A stretch of 5,367 bases of DNA from Actinomycetota bacterium. GTDB lineage: Bacteria; Actinomycetota; Acidimicrobiia; Acidimicrobiales; JAMCPL01. Made by a program: the position numbers and the translations under genes. The notes beneath the pieces are model-generated. The model did no database searches. It was not told the DNA's origin and saw nothing but the letters and a program-made list of their open reading frames with translations. Location of the stretch: the NCBI GenBank assembly GCA_023379725.1, contig JAMCPC010000023.1, positions 1-5,367 on the forward strand, in the 5' to 3' direction. Position 1 is the first letter of the stretch. Every line of letters begins with the position of its first letter. Shown one piece after another: positions 1 through 5,367 of the stretch.

Positions 1-1176
1 GGTAGCAGCGTTGCCTGCATGGCGTAGGGCTTCACCTATGGGGGCAGTAGCCTGTAGTGCATTCAGCGTCAGTGACATATCGTGCTTTACGTGTACTCTA
101 TCTGCCAATCTCCATATAGAATCTTCCTTTATGTGTCCAGGAGAGAGGTCTGAGGTCTTCAGCGACCCCCTCGTCAACGCAACCGCAACATTGTACCCGA
201 CGGAGAAGCCGATTGCACTGACAGGCGTCAGTGGACCGTCGATATAGGGTGAGCTCTTTGTGTCCATTCCCGTAGTGAACGCGGAGGCTTCTACGACTAC
301 CTCATCTATTGTATCCGGCCCCATTGTCCGGCCGCGTTCAGTCTCTCTACGATATATAGCAACAGCACAGTCAATTGCAGAGTCTATGTACGCACATCCA
401 GGATAGATCTTGATAGAGAAAGTTTCCGTGTGCCAGAGGTTTCCAAAGCCGTTGGTAATGATATGCGGAAGTGGTATTTCTGCATACTTTGACAGGAAGC
501 CATTTGGATGTTCGAATACATCAGCCGCGCCCACCATGCCTGCAAGAGCTGCATCGCAGGCATCGAGTCCCGATCTGATCTGCGTGGAAGCAGTCAGCGT
601 CTTGGACTCGCTTGAAAAAAAAGGATGATCCAGCACCCATGGTGGAGCGGAGAACGCTATTCCCCATGCCGATGCCCACTCTGTTGGTTGCGCTTGTTCC
701 AGGTACATCCTGGCTGCCACGGAACCGGCCAAGTGGGTATATGCGGCTGTCTGTCCCCTGAATGGTCCAAGGGTCGAGGCAGCGGTAATTCTGGCTGCAC
801 ATTCATTTGCAGATACGATAGCTGCCAGTAGTGTATGCCCATCAATATTCAGAGTCTGCGTATAAGCCAGAGGAACAGCCACGGTGGAATGGGATACATG
901 GCCGGCATACATAGTATCGTCGTAGTCGATAGCCATGGTGAGGGCTGCCAATACATAAGCAGAGCTTTTTGGATCGTTCTGCAGTGGATGACCGAATGCC
1001 CTTATGATCTTTTGTCCAATTGGAAGTGTCAGCGTGGCTCGTGCGGCTGCAATCTGGGATGCAAGCTGGCTTGCGGCAAATTCTCGGACCCTTTTAGGTA
1101 TCGTGTCGGTAGTCAAGCCTGATGCCCACCTGGCAAGGATGCCTGCAAGCGGAAGAGAATCTTCAGTGGGGTTCAT
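1..1176 (-). CDS. MmgE/PrpD family protein (2-methylcitrate dehydratase / cis-aconitate decarboxylase superfamily), C-terminus cut by window edge
   Basis: An open frame of 392 codons runs from ATG at 1176 to base 1 without a stop. Family members are usually about 450-480 residues, so the last 60-90 are missing. The family is cytosolic and contains 2-methylcitrate dehydratase, cis-aconitate decarboxylase and other lyases or epimerases acting on small carboxylic acids. Seen in order: a helical N-terminal part; DYDDT at 84-88 followed by GHVSHST at 92-98 (place of the family D..DT...HPG motif); a Gly/Ala-rich helix from about 139; SESKTL at 189-194; FEHPNGFL at 221-228; KIYPGCAYID at 256-265 (place of K.YP.C...H). 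Three histidines I expect from the family are replaced (R140, T195, D265), so the exact reaction cannot be assigned and may differ. I chose ATG 1176 over in-frame ATGs at 1188 and 1182. It forms an ATGA overlap with the permease stop and has GGAG six bases upstream. The overlap implies co-translation with the ABC exporter genes. Confidence 0.85.
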   Translation of the reverse strand, partial: MNPTEDSLPLAGILARWASGLTTDTIPKRVREFAASQLASQIAAARATLTLPIGQKIIRAFGHPLQNDPKSSAYVLAALTMAIDYDDTMYAGHVSHSTVAVPLAYTQTLNIDGHTLLAAIVSANECAARITAASTLGPFRGQTAAYTHLAGSVAARMYLEQAQPTEWASAWGIAFSAPPWVLDHPFFSSESKTLTASTQIRSGLDACDAALAGMVGAADVFEHPNGFLSKYAEIPLPHIITNGFGNLWHTETFSIKIYPGCAYIDSAIDCAVAIYRRETERGRTMGPDTIDEVVVEASAFTTGMDTKSSPYIDGPLTPVSAIGFSVGYNVAVALTRGSLKTSDLSPGHIKEDSIWRLADRVHVKHDMSLTLNALQATAPIGEALRHAGNAAT

Positions 1177-1982
1177 TCCCATCTCCATGAGATTGCAGCG
1201 GCTACTGGAGCAGCTATTGTCCATGCTATTAGTACCAGCCATGCCCACGCGGGAACAGGACTGCTGTGATTTAGTGAGTGAAACAACCCGGTGGATAGCG
1301 CTGCCGCGGGAAGCGCTTTGGCCAGGGTAGCCATCCAAGAGGGGAACTTAGAGACGGGGATGATCATATTACCCATAAGGAGCAACAGGAGATAGAGGCC
1401 ATTGGCTACAGCGAGGTTTACCTCTGCCTTTAACGTACCGGCGAGGAAAAGGCCTATCCCACTGAATGATGCGGTACCAAGTATGATGACGATTACGGCT
1501 TCGCCAGCATTTCCACTCGGCTTCCAGCCCAGTGCCAGTGCTACCAGTACCAGTATGACAGCTTGTACGATCTCTACAAGTAGTACTGCTGCTATTTTGG
1601 AGGCTATCAGAGCAGGACGACCAAGAGGAGTAGTGCCCAGTCGCTTCAGCACGTTGTAGCTACGTTCGAATCCTGTGGCTATGCCAAGACTCACCATGGA
1701 GGTAGACATCACTGCCAATGCGAGAATGCCAGGTGACAGGAAGTCGATAGGTTTCTTCGTAGATGCGGGCAATATATGCACCTCCGCGAAGAAGACTAGC
1801 AGTACGATAGGTATACCCAGGGTAAGTAGCAGGGATTCTCCCCTCTTGAGGGTCATGGATGCCTCCATTTTTGTCTGGGCGGCCAGGCGTCTGGTAAACG
1901 GAGCGGCAATTCCAGAGTGGCCTACGAGTTCCAACTCCACCTGCCTGCTGTGCCCATCGGAACTTGTATGGCTAACCGTCAT
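1173..1982 (-). CDS. ABC-2 type transporter permease (DrrB-like)
   Basis: Membrane subunit of an ABC-2 exporter, 269 residues, in the usual 250-280 range. A polar, cytoplasmic N-terminus of about 48 residues precedes six hydrophobic segments at about 50-66, 84-104, 130-151, 161-182, 188-208 and 246-264. The loop after segment 2 (FERSYNVLKRLGTTPLGR, 105-122) is the typical ABC-2 coupling-helix region (family pattern E+....L++L..TP), which contacts the ATPase. Segment 5 ends with a conserved-looking MIIP (206-209), followed by an amphipathic FPSWMATLAKALPAAALSTGL, as in ABC-2 proteins that end with a short external helix and a last membrane span. Start ATG 1982 is preferred over TTG 1997 because GGAGG sits eight bases ahead of it. 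The gene begins 11 bases before the ATPase ends, and its own stop overlaps the next gene. The substrate is unknown; relatives export drugs, lipids or antibiotics. Confidence 0.9.
   Translation of the reverse strand: MTVSHTSSDGHSRQVELELVGHSGIAAPFTRRLAAQTKMEASMTLKRGESLLLTLGIPIVLLVFFAEVHILPASTKKPIDFLSPGILALAVMSTSMVSLGIATGFERSYNVLKRLGTTPLGRPALIASKIAAVLLVEIVQAVILVLVALALGWKPSGNAGEAVIVIILGTASFSGIGLFLAGTLKAEVNLAVANGLYLLLLLMGNMIIPVSKFPSWMATLAKALPAAALSTGLFHSLNHSSPVPAWAWLVLIAWTIAAPVAAAISWRWE
1183..1186 (-). promoter_or_regulatory. Shine-Dalgarno site deciding the MmgE/PrpD start
   Basis: GGAG lies inside the end of the permease gene, six bases before ATG 1176. It would lie on or next to the competing ATGs at 1188 and 1182, so it supports 1176 and translational coupling. 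Confidence 0.6.
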
Positions 1983-2958
1983 TGGCCTCTCCTCCAATCA
2001 AACTCAAATAGATCTCTTCGAGGCTCACCATGCCACTGGTCAGGCTGTCTATAGCGATATTCATGGAAGCCAGAAACGTCGTAATGGCAACGATGCGTTC
2101 GGGTGTGCCGGTTGCCTTTATCAGGTAACTACCCGGTAGTTCTTCTGCAACTTCCGACAGATCCAGCCCTACAGCCTTTGCCAGTAGTGTCATATCAAGA
2201 GGCAAAGTTGTGCGAAGCCTTATTGTATTAGTACCTTTGGAACCTAGTGACAGCAATTCATGCATACTGCCTTGCATGATATTTTTACCCTTATTCAGGA
2301 TAAGTACCTCATCGGCTAAGCGTTCAGCTTCAGGCAATTCATGAGTAGTCAGGATTATGCAGGCTCCCTGTTCTTTTAGGCGTGTGATTATCTCCCTTAT
2401 ACCCAATCTGCCCTGGGGATCTACTCCTGCAGTGGGTTCGTCAAGGAAGACAACCTCAGGTCTACCGGTAAGTGCCAGGCCCAGGGAGAGACGCTGCTTT
2501 TCTCCTCCTGATAGCTTTTTGTATGGTCTCTTTGCGACATCCTCCAATCCTGCCAGTTGGATTATCTCATCAGAGGAAAGGGAGTCGCCGTAGTATTTTG
2601 TGAATAGGCGCGTAGCTTCAATAGGGGACATCATAGGATGTATGCCGCCGTCCTGCAGCATGACACCTATCCGTGCAGAGAGAGCTTTCGAGTTTTTTGC
2701 AGGATCATAACCGAGAACTCTTATACTGCCATGGCTCGGTATACGATAGCCTTCCAGTGCCTCTACGGTCGAGGTCTTTCCGGCACCGTTAGGACCCAGT
2801 ATGGCGAGCACGCGCCCTGCAAAGGCATCGAAAGAGAGTCCGTCTACGGCTGTTGTGACGCCATAGGTGATGACTGCATCCTTGCATGATACTACTGGGC
2901 CATTGTCGACGTCCTCTTCAGAGCTGGATATTGGGGCTTGCGCTTTTATCCTGGTCAT
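1972..2958 (-). CDS. ABC-2 type transporter ATP-binding protein (DrrA/CcmA-like)
   Basis: Nucleotide-binding subunit that drives the adjacent permease by ATP hydrolysis on the cytoplasmic face of the membrane; 328 residues. A polar, acidic N-terminal stretch (about 1-21) precedes the ATPase domain. All catalytic motifs are intact: Walker A GPNGAGKT at 55-62, Q-loop Q102 (MLQDGG), signature LSGGE at 149-153, Walker B VVFLDE at 169-174, D-loop AGVD at 177-180, switch H206 (TTHE). A C-terminal domain of about 100 residues (about 225-328) is the accessory domain common in DrrA-type ATPases. The frame is open back to a TTG at 3009, which would add 17 residues. I prefer ATG 2958 because the extension does not look like ATPase sequence, would swallow a perfect palindrome and would leave only 28 bases for two divergent promoters. 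The ribosome site before 2958 is weak (GGGA, 10 bases away). First gene of the operon, divergent from serS. Confidence 0.92.
   Translation of the reverse strand: MTRIKAQAPISSSEEDVDNGPVVSCKDAVITYGVTTAVDGLSFDAFAGRVLAILGPNGAGKTSTVEALEGYRIPSHGSIRVLGYDPAKNSKALSARIGVMLQDGGIHPMMSPIEATRLFTKYYGDSLSSDEIIQLAGLEDVAKRPYKKLSGGEKQRLSLGLALTGRPEVVFLDEPTAGVDPQGRLGIREIITRLKEQGACIILTTHELPEAERLADEVLILNKGKNIMQGSMHELLSLGSKGTNTIRLRTTLPLDMTLLAKAVGLDLSEVAEELPGSYLIKATGTPERIVAITTFLASMNIAIDSLTSGMVSLEEIYLSLIGGEANDG
1981..1998. repeat. Short inverted repeat around the permease ribosome binding site
   Basis: ATTGG and CCAAT form perfect 5-bp arms around 8 bases. In the operon mRNA the loop would display the GGAGGAG ribosome site, and the start codon would lie at the foot of the stem. 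A five-pair stem is weak and could be chance. It resembles the longer palindrome at 2990-3012, which also carries ATTGG and CCAAT with a similar spacing. Confidence 0.35.
1991..1995 (-). promoter_or_regulatory. Shine-Dalgarno site of the permease gene
   Basis: GGAGG, continuing as AGAGG, lies within the last codons of the ATPase gene, eight bases before ATG 1982. This is the strongest ribosome binding site in the window. It sits in the loop of a short ATTGG/CCAAT inverted repeat (1981-1998). Confidence 0.7.
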
Positions 2959-3037
2959 TGTCGGATGTTCCCAGAATGAGAGATTTGGTACATTGGAGTT
3001 TCTCTCCAATGTGAAAAAGAGCTAACCTTGGTGGAGT
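2959..3037. promoter_or_regulatory. Divergent intergenic region between the ABC operon and serS
   Basis: This 79-base gap must hold the start signals of both the leftward ABC operon and rightward serS. I found no clear -35/-10 pair on either strand; TTGG-type hexamers occur but have no convincing partner at 16-18 bases. The main structure is the palindrome at 2990-3012. There is no room for a T-box or other long leader before serS. Confidence 0.6.
2990..3012. repeat. Perfect 9-bp inverted repeat, candidate operator or 5' hairpin
   Basis: ACATTGGAG, five bases (TTTCT), then CTCCAATGT: both arms match completely. It lies 31 bases before the ATPase ATG and 25 bases before the serS ATG. The size and dyad symmetry suit binding of a dimeric repressor that controls one or both directions. 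As RNA it would form a nine-pair stem in either leader. It is not followed by a T-run in either direction, so it is not an ordinary terminator. The role is inferred. Confidence 0.6.
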
Positions 3038-4339
3038 ATGATAGATATACGTCAAGCACGAGAGAACCCCGATAAGTTAAAAGCGGCGCTTGGTCGTCGC
3101 GGAGTACCTGCAGAAGATATCGATAAGTTGGTAGCCTTTGATTCACAGGCCAGGGAGTCGTCGGGTAAGCGGGACGACACGAGAGCTTTGGTAAAAGAGC
3201 TTTCACGACAGGTTGCCGAGGCAAGACGAGGTGGCGACAGTGCCAAAGCCGACACACTGATGAACAGCTCAAGAGAAGCAGGTGAAAGGCTGAAGGCAGA
3301 AGAAGAGGCCGCTGATCGTGCACTCGAACAAGTACGTTCCCTGTTGCTCATGATGCCCAATATACCAGCTGATGACGTTCCAGAGGGAATTGGGCCAGAA
3401 GATAATGTAGTGAAAGAGCGCTGGCCGGCAGATGAGCGCACGTACCAGCAGCACCAACGTGTGCCGCATTGGGATATAGGGAAGGAATTGGGCATATTGG
3501 ATATGGAGCGTGGCGCAAAACTCTCTGGATCCATGTTTCCATTATATAGAGGCAAGGGGGCAAGGTTGCTCAGAGCATTGACTGCTATGGCACTTGATCA
3601 TCATGGAGATAGGTTTGAAGAGATACGCCCGCCCACATTTGTTAAGACGGAGACCATGATTTCTACTGGGCATCTTCCCAAATTTGCCGATGATGCCTAT
3701 CATCTCGAAAGAGACGATCTATGGGCAATACCTACAGCCGAAGTGCCGCTCACTTCTATGTTTCGTTCGGAGATACTCACCGAGGACGATCTGCCGGTAT
3801 GCCTGACTGCATATACGCCGTGCTTCAGGCGAGAGGCCGGTTCGGCAGGTAGGGATACCAGGGGGCTGCTGAGGGTCCATGAATTCGACAAGGTGGAGCT
3901 GTTCTCATATACTACCCCTGAACAGGCAGAAGAGATGTTTCAGACTATGGTTGTAAGGGCTCGAGAGCTACTCAAAGTACTTGACCTTGAACACAGGGTG
4001 CTTGCGTTATGCGCAGGTGACATGGGTATATCTGCTGCTCGCACGTACGATCTTGAAGTATATGCTCCTGGATGTGACCAGTGGTTGGAGGTCTCATCCA
4101 TATCCTGGTGCAGTGATTACCAGGCACGCAGAGCAAACATCCGTTACAAACCACATGACGGAGGATCGACGCAACTGGTCCACACGCTGAACGGCTCAGC
4201 ACTTGCATGGGCGCGTATCTGGGCGGCGCTTGTAGAGACGGGGCGTCAAGAGGATGGGTCAGTGAAGCTTCCAGAAGCGCTCTCAGCTTATTTAGGTGGG
4301 GATCTTACTATTCCTGCTCCCAGTGTTTCTAGATTGTAG
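3038..4339 (+). CDS. serS: Seryl-tRNA synthetase
   Basis: Cytosolic class II synthetase that charges tRNA-Ser (and tRNA-Sec where present) with serine using ATP. At 433 residues it is full length for the bacterial type (about 420-430). The N-terminal MIDIRQARENP is the standard start of the family and fixes ATG 3038. Residues about 30-105 form the long charged coiled-coil arm that grips the tRNA variable arm, ending in MMPNIP. The catalytic domain follows: motif 1 around 172-206 with EIRPP at 195-199, the TAE serine-binding loop at 233-235, motif 2 with FRREAG from 263 and a long loop to HEFDKVEL, then SDYQARR, and motif 3 with LNGSALAWAR ending at R393. Motif 3 has NGSA where most bacterial enzymes have NGSG; actinobacterial enzymes vary here and I do not read it as a defect. 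The ribosome site is odd: GGAG ends only one base before the ATG. The gene is convergent with the response regulator. Confidence 0.98.
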   Translation: MIDIRQARENPDKLKAALGRRGVPAEDIDKLVAFDSQARESSGKRDDTRALVKELSRQVAEARRGGDSAKADTLMNSSREAGERLKAEEEAADRALEQVRSLLLMMPNIPADDVPEGIGPEDNVVKERWPADERTYQQHQRVPHWDIGKELGILDMERGAKLSGSMFPLYRGKGARLLRALTAMALDHHGDRFEEIRPPTFVKTETMISTGHLPKFADDAYHLERDDLWAIPTAEVPLTSMFRSEILTEDDLPVCLTAYTPCFRREAGSAGRDTRGLLRVHEFDKVELFSYTTPEQAEEMFQTMVVRARELLKVLDLEHRVLALCAGDMGISAARTYDLEVYAPGCDQWLEVSSISWCSDYQARRANIRYKPHDGGSTQLVHTLNGSALAWARIWAALVETGRQEDGSVKLPEALSAYLGGDLTIPAPSVSRL

Positions 4340-4403
4340 CGGTTCCAAGATTATAGTGATCGGGGCATGTAGCGACGCAATCTTAGTCAGTCGTGATTAT
4401 CCC
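4340..4403. other. Convergent intergenic gap between serS and the response regulator
   Basis: Sixty-four bases separate the two stop codons. A terminator for each gene would be expected here, but I see no GC-rich stem followed by a T-run on either strand. The only symmetry is AAGATT (4347-4352) with AATCTT (4379-4384), a weak six-pair stem with a 26-base loop. Confidence 0.6.
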
Positions 4404-5333
4404 TCAGGCTTCAAGCCGGTAGCCTATCCCTCTAATGGTTTTGATAGTCATCGGTGAGTCAGGAGTCTCCTGCAGGCGGGCGCGCAAGCGCTTGATATGT
4501 ACATCTAGGGTCTTTGTATCTCCCACGTAGTCGGCACCCCATATTCTGTCTATCAATACGTCTCTGGTGAGTACCTTACCGGCATTGCGAACAAATATTT
4601 CCAGTAGCTCAAATTCTTTGCGAGGTAGTACCACCTCCGTACCAGCGTTGTATACTCGATGGCTGTCAGTGTCTACAACCACCTTTCCGGCCTGTAATAT
4701 GCCTACTCCTGGAGTAGGTGCAGGGGGCGTAGTAGGTGATGTAGTAGCAGGTGATGTATCTGTGGGCATCAACTTCAGTTCAGGGTCTATGCCGGTGTTT
4801 TCATTGGAGGCGCTTATTCCGTTACTGCCGTTATTACTGCTGCTGGTAGTGGTTGCACTGCCTGTATCGTGTGAACCTGGTAGCTGACCTTTTTGTGACT
4901 GATCTTTCTCGGGTGTCGTGATTGAAGCCGCTCGGCGGAGCACTGCTCGCATTCGTGCAACGAGCTCGCGAAGCCTGTATGGCTTGGTGACGTAGTCGTC
5001 AGCGCCAATCTCCAATCCCAGTACCGTATCCAGTTCTGTGGTCTTTGCCGTAACCATAATTATAGGGGTGAGTGATCGTTCCCTTATGGCCTTGCACACA
5101 TCTATACCTGACATCTTTGGAAGCATTAGATCCAGCAGCACTATGTCCGGGTGTACTTCATCGAAGAGTTTTACGGCCTCTATCCCGTCTCGTGCCACCG
5201 CTACCTCGAATCCCTCCCTGGGCAATCCCGATAAAAGAGCGTCTATAAATGACTCCTCGTCTTCTACGAGGAGGACTCTTGATACCTCTACGGTTGTATT
5301 CGTATTCGCGCTCGTGATTTCAGTATACACCAT
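4404..5333 (-). CDS. regX3: RegX3-like OmpR/PhoB-family response regulator with a long low-complexity linker
   Basis: Two-component transcription factor of 309 residues; RegX3 proteins are usually about 225-230. The receiver domain spans about 19-134 with an intact phosphorylation site: acidic pair E24-D25, phospho-acceptor D68 (VLLDLMLPKMSG), T95 and K117 (TKPY). The winged-helix DNA-binding domain spans about 212-308, with LPRKEFELLEIFVRNAGKVL and WGADYVGDTKTLDVH, a close match to what I know of actinobacterial RegX3, and the ending RGIGYRLEA. RegX3 with kinase SenX3 controls phosphate starvation genes in actinobacteria; that role is inferred here. Between the domains lie about 75 residues (137-211) rich in Ser, Thr, Asn, Gly and Pro, where relatives have about 10-15. 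ATG 5333 is the first start seen and already adds about 17 residues before the receiver. No good ribosome site precedes it, and the frame stays open to the window edge, so a farther start is not excluded. No kinase gene is present; one may lie upstream. Confidence 0.93.
   Translation of the reverse strand: MVYTEITSANTNTTVEVSRVLLVEDEESFIDALLSGLPREGFEVAVARDGIEAVKLFDEVHPDIVLLDLMLPKMSGIDVCKAIRERSLTPIIMVTAKTTELDTVLGLEIGADDYVTKPYRLRELVARMRAVLRRAASITTPEKDQSQKGQLPGSHDTGSATTTSSSNNGSNGISASNENTGIDPELKLMPTDTSPATTSPTTPPAPTPGVGILQAGKVVVDTDSHRVYNAGTEVVLPRKEFELLEIFVRNAGKVLTRDVLIDRIWGADYVGDTKTLDVHIKRLRARLQETPDSPMTIKTIRGIGYRLEA
4732..4758. repeat. Imperfect 15-base tandem repeat in the response regulator linker
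   Basis: GTAGGTGATGTA (4732-4743) recurs as GCAGGTGATGTA (4747-4758) with a 15-base period. It is in frame and gives repeated TSPxT units in the linker. This suggests that the linker grew by short duplications. Nearby, CCTACTCC and GGAGTAGG (4702-4718) form a perfect palindrome with one central base. Confidence 0.5.
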
Positions 5334-5367
5334 TGTATATATGCCGTTGCCTATATGCCTTGAGTCT

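Noticed and set aside
521..845. Shorter open frames on both strands over the MmgE/PrpD gene
   Set aside because: They overlap a continuous 392-codon frame with family motifs and lack ribosome sites or recognisable content.
1177..1188. ATG 1188 or 1182 as the MmgE/PrpD start
   Set aside because: The GGAG site overlaps or abuts these codons, while ATG 1176 has it at six bases and forms the typical ATGA overlap.
2959..3009. N-terminal extension of the ATPase from TTG 3009
   Set aside because: The 17 added residues do not resemble ABC ATPase sequence, no ribosome site precedes the TTG, and it would place the perfect palindrome in coding DNA and leave 28 bases before serS.
2959..3037. T-box leader for serS
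   Set aside because: The gap is far too short, and no T-box core sequence or terminator stem is seen.
3038..3555. Long open frames on the strand opposite serS
   Set aside because: They lie wholly within serS, whose protein is unmistakable. Their translations show no family resemblance and are rich in Ser and Cys, as is common for antisense shadows.
4347..4384. AAGATT/AATCTT as a terminator hairpin after serS
   Set aside because: The stem is six AT-rich pairs with a 26-base loop and no T-run; too weak to call.
4407..4417. GGCTTCAAGCC palindrome at the end of the response regulator gene
   Set aside because: A single central base leaves no room for a hairpin loop, it is inside codons, and no T-run follows.

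Overview
The window carries five protein genes and no RNA gene, insertion sequence or CRISPR array that I can see. It suggests an actinobacterium (Actinomycetota), possibly near the Acidimicrobiia. The reasons are the RegX3-type response regulator, the style of the seryl-tRNA synthetase C-terminal half (NGSALAWARIWAALVET), and an ABC-2 exporter of the DrrA/DrrB type. Base composition is only about half G+C by eye, and ATA, AGA and AGG codons are common in all five genes. That is unlike high-GC actinobacteria and looks genome-wide rather than a sign of transfer of one gene. The taxon call is an inference and is not firm.

Layout. Positions 1-2958, minus strand: a tight three-gene operon read right to left. 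An ABC-2 type ATPase (2958-1972) overlaps its permease (1982-1173) by 11 bases. The permease overlaps, by ATGA, a MmgE/PrpD-family protein that starts at 1176 and runs off the left edge after 392 residues. Positions 2959-3037: a 79-base divergent intergenic region holding a perfect 9-bp-arm inverted repeat (2990-3012). Positions 3038-4339, plus strand: complete seryl-tRNA synthetase (serS). Positions 4340-4403: a 64-base convergent gap with no convincing terminator. Positions 5333-4404, minus strand: a RegX3-like OmpR-family response regulator with an unusual linker of about 75 residues. Positions 5334-5367 show no feature.

How the parts relate. SerS (translation) and the response regulator (signal-dependent transcription, often phosphate-related in RegX3 relatives) are ordinary core genes that happen to be neighbours. 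No histidine kinase is in the window. The part worth a second look is the leftward operon. A drug/lipid-exporter-type ABC-2 pair is translationally coupled to a divergent MmgE/PrpD protein in which several histidines usual for the family are replaced. Together with the operator-like palindrome in front of the operon, this may be a small regulated export-plus-metabolism module. Its substrate cannot be read from the sequence.
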